Shown piece after piece: positions 1 through 6,539 of a stretch of DNA of 14,255 nucleotides (positions within the stretch are counted from its first letter, which is position 1; each line of letters begins with the position of its first letter). Source of the DNA: JAXDLH01 sp034666705 (GTDB lineage Bacteria > Chloroflexota > UBA6077 > SHYK01); NCBI GenBank assembly GCA_034666705.1, contig JAXDLH010000465.1:1-14255 (forward strand), written 5' to 3'. The translations under genes were made by a program, and so were the position numbers. Below the pieces are notes generated by a model, which was not told the DNA's origin, searched no databases, and worked only from the letters and a program-made list of their open reading frames with translations.

Positions 1-226
1 GGCAGCCTGACGTACCCTCCGCAGATTATGAGCGCAAGAAGCGGATAGTCGCGGATGCGCGCACCCGCCTACGATTACGCCATACACAAGAGCTTGTCGT
101 TCTGAAGCCCGCGGGGGAACGATTGGACACCGGGGTATGGCGATCACAGCTACTTCGCCCGGCCAGTTCTGATCCCGTCAAAGGGCTCAAGGGTGACGAC
201 CCGCAAATGGAGGCACTTCTTCTTCA
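1..226. other. Upstream region of ada, no convincing gene
   Basis: No reading frame here looks like a recognisable protein. One frame stays open from base 3 to the TGA at 228-230, overlapping the ada start as ATGA, but it has no usable start inside the window, only moderate GC bias at third codon positions and no family resemblance I recognise. It could be the tail of a gene that begins to the left, or chance. The stretch also holds a partial Ada-box-like sequence near 30-37 and a TACGAT -10-like hexamer at 70-75, listed separately. Confidence 0.4.
28..75 (+). promoter_or_regulatory. Possible Ada box and promoter for ada
   Basis: Bases 30-36 read AGCGCA in a slightly AT-rich context (ATTATG just before, AGA after). 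This matches 6 of 8 positions of the E. coli Ada-box core AAAGCGCA. A TACGAT -10-like hexamer lies at 70-75, putting the box roughly 45-55 bases before the implied transcription start, which is about where methylated Ada binds in E. coli. No good -35 hexamer is visible, as expected for an activator-dependent promoter. The core is short and GC-rich sequence makes chance matches common, so this is weak. Confidence 0.22.
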
Positions 227-1303
227 ATGATGACGGAGATGACTGAGGATCTGAGCCGCTATGCGGACGATGAGCAGCGTTGGCAGGCCGTACTCGACCG
301 CGACTCGGCCGCGGAAGGCGAGTTCTACTACGCGGTCGCCTCGACTGGGATCTATTGCCGTCCAACCTGTCCGGCACGACGCCCAAAGCGCGAGCACGTT
401 CGGTTTTTCAGCGCGGCGGATGCGGCCGAAGCTGCCGGCTACCGCGCCTGTCTGCGTTGCCGGCCGACAGAGATCAGCGCGCAGCAGCGACTGGTCGCGC
501 ACGTCCAGCACTTGCTCGACACCGCGGAGTCCATTCCCACGCTCGCCGAGCTCGGGCGCTCCATGGACGTGAGTCCATTCCATCTGCAACGGCTCTTTCG
601 GCGGGCAACCGGATTGAGCCCCCGGGATTACGCGCGGTCGCGGCGGCGCGAGCAACTGAAGGAGGCGCTGCACGAGAGCAGCAGCGTTGTCGAGGCGCAA
701 TACGACGCAGGCTATGGGTCGAGTCGTGCACTGTACGCGGCGGCCAACGCCGACCTGGGGATGAGCCCGGGAGTCTACCGACGGGGCGGCTCAGGTCGGG
801 AGGTCAACTACGTGGTGGCCGATTGCCCGCTCGGCCGCATGCTCATCGCCGCTACGTCGAAGGGCATCTGCGCGCTCTATTTTGGGGACGATGACGAGGC
901 GCTGCTGCACGAGCTCCGAGTCGAGCTCCCGAAGGCCGTCTTGAAGGAGGACCCATCGGCGATGGAGACATACGTGCGAGCCGTTGGCGAGCATCTGCAG
1001 CAACACCGAGCATCGCTCGACCTGCCGCTCGACGCGCGAGGCACTGAGTTTCAGCACCGAGTGTGGACGGCGCTCCGCTCGATTCCGGCGGGTGAGACGC
1101 GCACCTATAGTGAGATTGCGGCGTCCATCGGCGAGCCGGCCGCGGTGCGGGCAGTGGCCCACGCGTGTGCCACCAATCCGATCTCCTTGCTCGTGCCCTG
1201 CCACCGAGTGGTGCGCCGTGATGGTGGACTCGCCGGGTACCGATGGGGCATCCAGCGAAAGCAAGCGCTGCTCGCGGGGGAGGAGAGCACCAGGAACTCA
1301 TGA
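227..1303 (+). CDS. ada: Ada: methylphosphotriester-sensing regulator and O6-methylguanine-DNA methyltransferase
   Basis: Full-length bifunctional Ada (358 aa). It removes methyl groups from DNA irreversibly onto its own cysteines, and when methylated on the N-terminal cysteine it activates alkylation-repair genes. Visible domains: N-terminal zinc domain with C44 and C48 (YCRPTC) and C75 and C78 (CLRC), where C44 is the expected phosphotriester methyl acceptor; AraC-type HTH at about 85-185; C-terminal methyltransferase at about 195-350 with PCHRVV around acceptor C325, followed by GYRWG. Nothing essential is missing. The ATG pair at 227 and 230 sits 13 bases after GGAGG, a long spacing; ATG 239 is also possible. 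Autoregulation through an upstream Ada box is possible. The downstream toxin-antitoxin pair has its own promoter. Family identity is very secure. Confidence 0.96.
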   Translation: MMTEMTEDLSRYADDEQRWQAVLDRDSAAEGEFYYAVASTGIYCRPTCPARRPKREHVRFFSAADAAEAAGYRACLRCRPTEISAQQRLVAHVQHLLDTAESIPTLAELGRSMDVSPFHLQRLFRRATGLSPRDYARSRRREQLKEALHESSSVVEAQYDAGYGSSRALYAAANADLGMSPGVYRRGGSGREVNYVVADCPLGRMLIAATSKGICALYFGDDDEALLHELRVELPKAVLKEDPSAMETYVRAVGEHLQQHRASLDLPLDARGTEFQHRVWTALRSIPAGETRTYSEIAASIGEPAAVRAVAHACATNPISLLVPCHRVVRRDGGLAGYRWGIQRKQALLAGEESTRNS

Positions 1304-1314
1304 TCGACCATCGA

Positions 1315-1344
1315 TTGGATACCACCTACCATATGTGGTAGAGT
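1315..1344 (+). promoter_or_regulatory. Promoter and palindromic operator of the RHH-PIN pair
   Basis: A perfect inverted repeat TACCA-TATG-TGGTA occupies 1327-1340, immediately before the antitoxin gene. It lies between a -35-like TTGGAT (1315-1320) and a -10-like TAGAGT (1339-1344), 18 bases apart. RHH antitoxins usually bind such short palindromes and repress their own operon, so this is the likely operator. The -10 ends only six bases before the ATG at 1351 and there is no Shine-Dalgarno sequence in between, which suggests a leaderless mRNA starting at or near the ATG. Confidence 0.55.
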
Positions 1345-1350
1345 CGTCCT

Positions 1351-1575
1351 ATGAACAAGACGACGCTCTACATTTCCGACGACCTGCAGCGTTCGCTGCG
1401 AGAAGTAGCCCGCCGAACTGGCCGCCGGCAGGCTGATCTCATCCGCGAGGCGCTCGCTGCCTACGTGGAGCAGCAAGTTCGACCGCAGCTCGATTCAATT
1501 GGGGCGGGCGAGGATGAGGAACTCAGTGGTCGCGCAAGTGAAGAGTGGCTCGCGACCCACTGGTCACGCGGGTGA
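1351..1575 (+). CDS. Ribbon-helix-helix antitoxin (CopG/Arc type) of a VapBC module
   Basis: A 74-aa protein with an N-terminal ribbon-helix-helix fold: the beta strand MNKTTLYIS, then helices covering about 10-24 and 27-43 (RRQADLIREALAAYVE). This part should dimerise and bind DNA, probably the palindrome at 1327-1340. The acidic C-terminal tail (about 50-74, GEDEELSGRASEEWL) is the part that normally wraps and inhibits the PIN toxin. The next gene overlaps by GTGA (start GTG 1572, stop TGA 1573-1575), the usual translational coupling in these operons. No Shine-Dalgarno sequence precedes the ATG. RHH fold and role are secure from sequence plus context; exact VapB subfamily is not. Confidence 0.9.
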   Translation: MNKTTLYISDDLQRSLREVARRTGRRQADLIREALAAYVEQQVRPQLDSIGAGEDEELSGRASEEWLATHWSRG

Positions 1576-1973
1576 TTACCCTGGACACCTCAGCGATTTT
1601 CGCCCTGCTCAACCGGCGCGACCCTGACCACGATCGCGTGCGCCGTGCCCTTCTGGACGACTCCGGGCCCTACCTTGTGCCGGCGGGCATCCTCGCCGAG
1701 ATCGCTTACCTGATCGAACAGCGGCTGGGTCAACGCGTCCTGGAGCTTTTTCTCGGGGACCTCGAGGCCGGCGGCTTCGCCCTGGAATGCGGCGAGCAAG
1801 ATCTTCCGCGAGTGCGAGCCCTGGTGAGCCGCTATGCCGACCTGCCACTCGGCTTCGCGGATGCGGCGGTCATCGCGTGCGCCGAGCGGGCGCATGGGCG
1901 CGTGCTGACGCTCGACCTGCGGGACTTCGGCATGGTGGCCCGCGAGGGTCGGCTCACGCTCTTGCCGGCGTAG
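1572..1973 (+). CDS. vapC: PIN-domain ribonuclease toxin, VapC type
   Basis: A single PIN domain of 133 aa. The acidic residues expected to hold the metal ion are all present: D5 (ITLDTSAIF), E43 (LAEIAYL), D97 (FADAAVIA) and D115 (LTLDLRDF). VapC toxins cleave specific structured RNAs, often tRNA or rRNA, and are held inactive by the partner antitoxin; the RNA target cannot be read from sequence. I chose GTG 1572 because it overlaps the antitoxin stop by four bases and places D5 at the normal distance from the N-terminus; GTG 1545 in the same frame would add nine residues inside the antitoxin gene. The module looks intact. Confidence 0.92.
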   Translation: MITLDTSAIFALLNRRDPDHDRVRRALLDDSGPYLVPAGILAEIAYLIEQRLGQRVLELFLGDLEAGGFALECGEQDLPRVRALVSRYADLPLGFADAAVIACAERAHGRVLTLDLRDFGMVAREGRLTLLPA

Positions 1974-2065
1974 CGGCTCTCTGCTGCAAACGACCGGCGA
2001 GGGATTACTTCAAAGGCAAGCCGTCAGCGACGGTATTCCCAAATCCGATCCGATTCGGCGAGCCG

Positions 2066-2521
2066 CTAGCGACGGAGTGGGTTCACCGCCAGGCCAGTCT
2101 GGATCCGACGCGCTCGCTGCTCGTCGATCATCAGGGCGACTTCGTTGCGCTCGTACGTGAGCGCGACGTGCCGACCCTGGTCAGACGCGGTCATCCGGAA
2201 GCCCTCGTCCGTCTCGGCAACGCTGAGCAGCTCCCACGACTCCTGGTCGCACTCGTCGCCAATCGCGCGCAGGATGTCCGTGTACGTGAGGGCGAGGCGT
2301 CGCGCATCGCTCGCCTCGCCGCGGTGGCGCTTCGCGTCGATGAGTAGCTGTCGAAGCTCGAACGCCCGATAGGTGCGCTCCTCGCGCCCGGGACCCGCGG
2401 TCATCCACGAAACAGAGAAGTACGCGCCATGATCCACGATCTCGATCGCCTGCGCACGCTGCTCGTCGAGGAAGTGACCAAGCAAACGCAGTACGTCAGA
2501 AAAATGGCCCGGATTCGCCAT
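2066..2521 (-). CDS. Small soluble protein of unknown function
   Basis: A 151-aa protein I do not recognise. It has no signal peptide or membrane segment. The N-terminal half alternates hydrophobic and charged residues (FSDVLRLLGHFLDEQRAQAIEIVDHGAYFSVSW), suggesting a helix followed by beta strands. The middle (about 53-95) looks helical, and the C-terminal part again strand-rich (FRMTASDQGRHVALTYERNEVALMIDEQR). The single cysteine is C91. The gene is likely real: a good Shine-Dalgarno AAGGAG lies eight bases before the ATG, and it is the last of three same-strand genes with gaps of about 70 bases. No catalytic motif is evident. Confidence 0.75.
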   Translation of the reverse strand: MANPGHFSDVLRLLGHFLDEQRAQAIEIVDHGAYFSVSWMTAGPGREERTYRAFELRQLLIDAKRHRGEASDARRLALTYTDILRAIGDECDQESWELLSVAETDEGFRMTASDQGRHVALTYERNEVALMIDEQRARRIQTGLAVNPLRR

Positions 2522-2590
2522 GGGTCTCGCTCCTTATGGTCCGGACGCTCGCCCCGGCGCCGGTCTCTCAGTTCGTTCAACGCACCTTGA

Positions 2591-3139
2591 TCATCGATAC
2601 GCGCCGGGGGTCGAGCCCTCTGCGGGGAACCAGCCACCGAGCCGGTGGTAGGCCTTCAAATAGCCCATTTGCCCCGCGTTCTGCATGCCGTTCTCCAGCA
2701 CGCTGACCAGCCGGACACCTACCGTGGGCAGCGGCGTGTATTGCGGCTCGTCCAGCTCCCGGTCCAGACCGCCGGGCGGGAGGGCTTGCAGATACGCCAC
2801 CGTCCGCCCGTAGGTGGCGTCGTGGTAGGCGAGCAGCAACTCGGAGGACGCCTCAAATACGCGCACCTGCTCGCGGGTATGGGCCGCGCCGCGACCGAAG
2901 TCGAACGGCTCCGCCGGCATACCGAAGCGCGCGTGCCACCCGCCCGCAAGCCACAACTGGTCGTTCCCTCCGAGACGAGACAGGTTGTTGTCCTGCACCC
3001 GAGTGAGCCGCCACGCAAGCCAGCCGATCGACGGATGTGGCTCACGTGAGAGCTCCTCAACCGTGAGCTCGTCCAGGATTCGGTGCATGGAGTCGCGGAC
3101 CCGGGTGAAGGCGTCCAGCAATACGCTGTTCTCTGCCAC
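2591..3139 (-). CDS. DinB-fold protein (DUF664-like) lacking the usual metal histidines
   Basis: A 182-aa four-helix-bundle protein of the DinB/YfiT superfamily, in the actinobacterial-style subgroup. Landmarks are SIGWLAWRLTRVQD (37-50), QLWLAGGWHARFGMP (61-75), LLLAYHDATYGRTVAYL (101-117) and VRLVSVLENGMQNAGQMGYL (142-161). Family members as I know them usually read WHLTRVQDDH and QHxGQ, supplying histidines for a divalent metal; here these are R44, N52 and N154. Metal-dependent thiol-transferase or isomerase activity is therefore doubtful. The start is GTG 3139, with GGAGAGAG about eight bases before it. It lies 67 bases downstream of the binding-protein gene and 69 bases before the next gene, a probable operon. 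Confidence 0.85.
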   Translation of the reverse strand: MAENSVLLDAFTRVRDSMHRILDELTVEELSREPHPSIGWLAWRLTRVQDNNLSRLGGNDQLWLAGGWHARFGMPAEPFDFGRGAAHTREQVRVFEASSELLLAYHDATYGRTVAYLQALPPGGLDRELDEPQYTPLPTVGVRLVSVLENGMQNAGQMGYLKAYHRLGGWFPAEGSTPGAYR

Positions 3140-3206
3140 TGTCTACTCTCTCCAATTACGTCATCGGCCAGTGGGGCGTTTCGAAATAGCGCAATCGGGC
3201 TGCGAA

Positions 3207-4145
3207 CTATGAATAAAGTCTCGCAACGTAGCCGGTTTCATCCAGTGTGCGCACGAATGAGTCGTCGACCATCGTCGCGGGGTCGGTGCGAGCGGCCCGA
3301 GGGTCGGTGTGCGCCATCGTGTCGAGCACGATTTGGAGCCCGGTGGTCACCGGATAGGGTGCGCGTGGAAAACCCGGCTCAGTCACATCGTAGGTCTCTT
3401 CGGCAATCGCCTGATCGCGAAAGCCGCTGTACTCCTGCTGGACTTCCATCACGAGGGTACGATCGGTCTTGTAGCGGTGCATACCCGCGACGTAGGCACG
3501 AACGAACTGCTGCACCAACTCCGGGCGTTCGTGGATGAGGCTGCGGGTCGTGGCCACGCCGCCGAGGGTGAAGTTGAGGCCGTAGTCGGCAAAGTCCACC
3601 AGGACTCGGCATCCCGCGCGCCGTGCCTCCATCGCGAGCGGCGGGGAGATCGGCGCAGCGTCGGCCCGGCCCTCGAGCAGCGCCATCATGCGGTCGCGGC
3701 CTTCGTCGCCATAGACGATCTCGAACCCCCTGACGCCTTGCGTTTCGAGCCGCGCACGAAGAAATCGCAGCAGGAGATCGCCGAGCTGGCCCGGTTGGCC
3801 GACGGTGACACGCGCGCCCGCGAGATCCGCGACAGTAGTCAAGCCGGGCCGGCCGAGGAGGAACTGCTGATTGATGCCACCCGTGATGTACACCACCTCC
3901 GCCCCGTCGAGGACCGCCGCGACGAGCGCCGGTGCGGCCAGGTTTCCGAACAGCACGTCGCCTGAGACGAGGCCGCGTACCACGCGTTTAGCTCCGTCCA
4001 GCAGCTTGATCTGCACGTCGAGCCCCTCCTGGGCGAAGAGACCGGCGCGCAGAGTCACGAAGAGCGGACCGGCGCCCTGGCCCTCTCCGGCATACGCAGC
4101 GGGAATGAGGGGGAGACCACCCGAATCTGGAATAACGTCAGCCAT
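3207..4145 (-). CDS. NMT1/SsuA-like substrate-binding-fold protein without signal peptide
   Basis: A 312-aa type-2 periplasmic-binding-protein fold of the NMT1/THI5-SsuA-TauA group. Typical elements are visible: AGLFAQEGLDVQI (34-46), FGNLAAPALVAAVLDGAEVVYI (66-87), TVADLAGARVTVGQPGQLGDLLLRFL (104-129), ALLEGRADAAPISPP (155-169) and the late helix PELVQQFVRAYVAGMHRY (208-225). The N-terminus (MADVIPDSGGLPLIPAAY) is neither positively charged nor hydrophobic, so no Sec or lipoprotein signal exists, and no ABC permease or ATPase is nearby. It may work in the cytoplasm as a sensor or enzyme; some enzymes share this fold. ATG 4145 has GGAG eight bases upstream. The same frame stays open far upstream, but only as the antisense shadow of the oxidoreductase gene. 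Confidence 0.85.
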   Translation of the reverse strand: MADVIPDSGGLPLIPAAYAGEGQGAGPLFVTLRAGLFAQEGLDVQIKLLDGAKRVVRGLVSGDVLFGNLAAPALVAAVLDGAEVVYITGGINQQFLLGRPGLTTVADLAGARVTVGQPGQLGDLLLRFLRARLETQGVRGFEIVYGDEGRDRMMALLEGRADAAPISPPLAMEARRAGCRVLVDFADYGLNFTLGGVATTRSLIHERPELVQQFVRAYVAGMHRYKTDRTLVMEVQQEYSGFRDQAIAEETYDVTEPGFPRAPYPVTTGLQIVLDTMAHTDPRAARTDPATMVDDSFVRTLDETGYVARLYS

Positions 4146-4240
4146 CGAATCAACTCCGTAAAAACTGGTCCGGTAATCGCGGCTCACCTGGTACCGATGC
4201 GACGAGGCCCACGATCGCCTGCAGAGGATCGAACGCCGCC

Positions 4241-4246
4241 ATTTTA
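4241..4246 (-). promoter_or_regulatory. -10 element for the binding-protein gene
   Basis: The minus strand reads GCCTGGG-AC-TAAAAT-GGCGGCG across this site. TAAAAT matches 5 of 6 positions of the sigma-70 -10 consensus and lies 95 bases before ATG 4145 on the same strand. The flanks are almost the same as those of the TATAAT at 6534-6539, which supports a shared promoter type. No strong -35 hexamer is evident. Confidence 0.42.
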
Positions 4247-4295
4247 GTCCCAGGCAAATCCCCGCGAGGCAGTGGTGCCGGGACGCAACCCGCGG

Positions 4296-4301
4296 TACTA
4301 T
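4296..4301 (+). promoter_or_regulatory. -10 element for the Gfo/Idh oxidoreductase gene
   Basis: TACTAT lies 60 bases before GTG 4362 in the 216-base divergent spacer. It agrees with TATAAT at four positions. No good -35 hexamer stands 16-18 bases upstream, so this is tentative. The two opposing -10 sites in this spacer are about 50 bases apart and would compete or be co-regulated. Confidence 0.3.
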
Positions 4302-4361
4302 GCAGAGCGGTTGCCGCACAGCGCAGGCGGCGCCCTGAACGAAGCGTAGGAGGGTCGCCAA

Positions 4362-5579
4362 GTGGCTTCGAGCACCCAGCCTATTCGAGTCGGAGTGATC
4401 GGCCTCGGCGGAGCCGCCGGGGCCATGGTTCCGAAGTTCGATCGCAATCCCCGGTTCAAGGTCGCCGGTGCGGCCGATCTCGACGCCGAGCTCCTCGGCC
4501 GGTTCAAGAAGCTGTTCCCAGACGCGGAGACCCACCCCACCGCCGCGGGGCTCTGCGACAGCAAGAACATCGACTTCGTGTATATCGCCACGCCGAACCG
4601 GTTCCACCAGGAGCACACGGTGATGGCGCTCAACGGCGGCAAGCACGTGCTGGTCGAGAAGCCGATGACCGTCTCCCTCGAGGAGGCGGATGCCATGATC
4701 GAAGCCGCCGACCGCAACGGCAAGCTGCTCGGCGTCAACGTGAAGCACAGCTTCGAGCCGCGCATTCAGAAGCTGCGGGAGCTCACGCGGACCGGCGAGC
4801 TCGGCGACCTGCACATGATCAACCACTGGCGCTATCAGGACTGGCTCTACCGCCCGCGCACGCCCGAAGAACTGACACCAGAGTGGGGCGGTGGCATCCT
4901 CTGGCGGCAGGGCGGCCACCAACTCGATCTGATGCGCACCATCGGCCTCGGCAAGGTATACAGCGTCCGCGGGTCCGCTCAGGTGTGGGACAAAACGCGC
5001 CGCGTGCCCGGGGCCCACTCCGCGTACTTCGAATTCGAAAGCGGCGCGAGCGCGACGTGTGTCTACAGCGGCCACGACCATTACGAGACCGGCGAGCTCG
5101 TGTATGGCTTCAAACCGGGCGAGATGGAAGACCCGGAGAGTTATGCGCAGGCACGACGCGAGCTGGCGACGCACGGCAATAGCGTGGAGTGGGAGGCCAA
5201 TGCAGCACGAGCTGAGCGCTTTGGTGGGGAACGCCGGCGGGAGGAGGCACCGCCGGACCCGAACCGCGAGCCGCGCCGAGGTGGTTGGATTCTCGGCGGG
5301 CCGCTGATCGTGAGCTACGACCATGCGGACGTCCGGCTCTCGCCGCGCGGGCTCATGGTCTATGGCGACGAGAAGCAGTGGGAGATTCCACTCGTCATGC
5401 CCGAGGATGGCCGCGATTTCCGGCTGCACGCCTTCGCCGAAGCAATCGACACCGGAAAGCCGCTCCAATGTGATGGCCGTTGGGGCAAGGCAACGGTCGA
5501 GATCCTGCTGTCGATCGAGCAGTCCGGCCGTGAGCGCAAAGAAGTCTACCCTCAGCACCAGGTCGCATACCCGGACTGA
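4362..5579 (+). CDS. Gfo/Idh/MocA-family NAD(P)-dependent oxidoreductase, phthalate-dihydrodiol-dehydrogenase-like
   Basis: A 405-aa oxidoreductase. The N-terminal Rossmann domain has GVIGLGGAAG (11-20) for the dinucleotide, ATPNRFHQEH (76-85) and EKP (99-101), whose lysine normally contacts the cofactor and substrate. The C-terminal domain has GGHQLDL with H186 and D189, the usual catalytic pair. The stretch YQDWLYRPRTPEEL (158-171) and the following GGGxxxxxGGHQ pattern resemble phthalate 4,5-cis-dihydrodiol dehydrogenase (Pht4), so a cyclic diol or polyol acid is a reasonable substrate guess; sugar derivatives remain possible. A charged low-complexity insert (about 282-307, rich in R, E and P) interrupts the C-terminal domain. 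GTG 4362 follows AGGAGGG by about eight bases. It is divergent from the binding-protein gene. Confidence 0.92.
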   Translation: MASSTQPIRVGVIGLGGAAGAMVPKFDRNPRFKVAGAADLDAELLGRFKKLFPDAETHPTAAGLCDSKNIDFVYIATPNRFHQEHTVMALNGGKHVLVEKPMTVSLEEADAMIEAADRNGKLLGVNVKHSFEPRIQKLRELTRTGELGDLHMINHWRYQDWLYRPRTPEELTPEWGGGILWRQGGHQLDLMRTIGLGKVYSVRGSAQVWDKTRRVPGAHSAYFEFESGASATCVYSGHDHYETGELVYGFKPGEMEDPESYAQARRELATHGNSVEWEANAARAERFGGERRREEAPPDPNREPRRGGWILGGPLIVSYDHADVRLSPRGLMVYGDEKQWEIPLVMPEDGRDFRLHAFAEAIDTGKPLQCDGRWGKATVEILLSIEQSGRERKEVYPQHQVAYPD

Positions 5580-5635
5580 GGACTTGCCTGAACGCCCGCG
5601 CTCGCCAGCGACGGCAGCATGAACGGAACTGGGTC

Positions 5636-5704
5636 ATCCTGAGCGAAACGAAGGATCCGTGGCTCCGATGCACGGGGACACGGATCCTTCGTTTCGCTCA
5701 GGAT
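5636..5704. repeat. Long perfect hairpin between convergent genes
   Basis: Bases 5636-5661 (starting ATCCTGAGCG) and 5679-5704 (ending CGCTCAGGAT) are perfect 26-base reverse complements around a 17-base loop. The arms carry the CCTGAGCGAA(A/G)CGAAGGAT motif that I know as a common dispersed intergenic palindrome in many environmental bacterial genomes. It lies between the 3' ends of the oxidoreductase (+) and dienelactone hydrolase (-) genes, so it could stop or stabilise both transcripts. There is no long T-run, so it is not a classical intrinsic terminator. Confidence 0.85.
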
Positions 5705-5716
5705 ATGAAACCCGTT

Positions 5717-6439
5717 CTACCCTTCGAGGCGCTCGTAGAGGAAGTCGACCGTCCGGTTCCAGGCATCGGCGGCGGCATCCGCGTCGTACGAGTCCGGCCG
5801 CGCGTCGCAAAAGAAGCCGTGGCCGACGTTCGGGTAGGTCACGATGTCGAAGTCCTTATTGAGGCGTGTCAAGGTGTCCCGCACGCGCTCGACCTGCTCC
5901 GCCGAGATCAAGTGGTCTCGCTCGGCGTAGAGGAGCAATGCCGGCGCCTCGAGCTTGCCCCCGGCGTTGATTGGGGCCGACGGCTCGTCGCCCGTAATCG
6001 AGCCGTAGTACGACACGAGCGCCAGCACGTCTGAATTGCGGGTCGCCAGCATGAACGCGTCGCGTCCGCCCGAACAGTAGCCGACCACGCCGGTGAGCCC
6101 GGAGCGGACCTCACCGCGAGCGCCAAGGAAGCGCAGTGCCCCGCTGAGATCGTCGACGATCTGGTCGTCCTTGAGCTGCTGTCGGAGCGCGCGCGCACCT
6201 GCCACATCCTCGTAGGGCGCAGTCCGCGTTGGCAGCGCGTGATAGAGCTCCGGTGCCAACGCCACGATCCCCTCCTGGGCAAAGCGACGGCTGACGTCCA
6301 GGATGTGATCCGTGAGCCCGAAGATCTCATGAATGATGAGCACCCCCGGCCCCGCCGTGCCGCCCTCTGGGCGAGCCATGTACATGCGCATGGGACCGCC
6401 CGAGGTCTCGATGACCGCCCAATCGGTGACGACTGCCAT
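5717..6439 (-). CDS. Dienelactone hydrolase family protein
   Basis: A 240-aa alpha/beta hydrolase of the dienelactone hydrolase family. The catalytic set is complete: nucleophile C122 in GYCSGG, D175 in YAERDH, H207 in VGHGFF, and E38 in HEIFGL, which primes the cysteine in the Pseudomonas enzyme. Canonical members open dienelactone to maleylacetate in chlorocatechol breakdown, but many homologues act on other lactones or esters, so the substrate is open. No signal peptide is present, so it is cytoplasmic. ATG 6439 has AAGGAG seven bases upstream; the frame stays open to 6535, but upstream codons lack a better start. The promoter is probably at 6534-6539. It is transcribed towards the oxidoreductase gene. 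Confidence 0.92.
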   Translation of the reverse strand: MAVVTDWAVIETSGGPMRMYMARPEGGTAGPGVLIIHEIFGLTDHILDVSRRFAQEGIVALAPELYHALPTRTAPYEDVAGARALRQQLKDDQIVDDLSGALRFLGARGEVRSGLTGVVGYCSGGRDAFMLATRNSDVLALVSYYGSITGDEPSAPINAGGKLEAPALLLYAERDHLISAEQVERVRDTLTRLNKDFDIVTYPNVGHGFFCDARPDSYDADAAADAWNRTVDFLYERLEG

Positions 6440-6533
6440 GGTCCGGCTCCTTCGAGGGCATGATCCGCACGCGGTTTGCGGGTTCATCTGCATCCACTCA
6501 TCCGGGGGGAATCGCGGAGAGCGAAGCGGCGCC

Positions 6534-6539
6534 ATTATA
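6534..6539 (-). promoter_or_regulatory. TATAAT -10 element for the dienelactone hydrolase gene
   Basis: The minus strand has a perfect TATAAT in GCCTGGG-TATAAT-GGCGCCG. The distance to ATG 6439 is 94 bases, nearly the same as the 95 bases seen for the binding-protein gene. A minus-strand TTGACA exists at 6588-6593 but is too far upstream (48 bases) to pair with this -10, so the matching -35 is not evident. Confidence 0.5.

Noticed and set aside
3..230. Open frame from the left edge ending TGA over the ada start
   Set aside because: No start codon suited to a gene is in the window, composition is not clearly coding and I recognise no family. It may be the tail of a gene to the left, but I cannot support it.
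207..230. Seven-codon leader ORF (MEALLLQ) overlapping the ada start as ATGA
   Set aside because: It arises by chance where the ada Shine-Dalgarno GGAGG follows an AT; no attenuator structure or regulatory codon run supports a leader peptide.
1545..1571. Earlier GTG start for the PIN toxin
   Set aside because: It would add nine residues within the antitoxin gene; GTG 1572 has the usual four-base overlap and fits PIN family N-termini.
227..1973. Ada plus toxin-antitoxin genes as one stress-defence island
   Set aside because: The VapBC pair has its own operator and promoter, and toxin-antitoxin pairs insert beside many genes; adjacency alone does not support a joint function.
4146..5558. Long minus-strand frame that would extend the binding-protein gene to 783 residues
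   Set aside because: It is the antisense of the oxidoreductase gene. The binding-protein domain begins at ATG 4145, which has its own Shine-Dalgarno, and the extension has no recognisable domain and an atypical His/Arg/Leu-rich composition.
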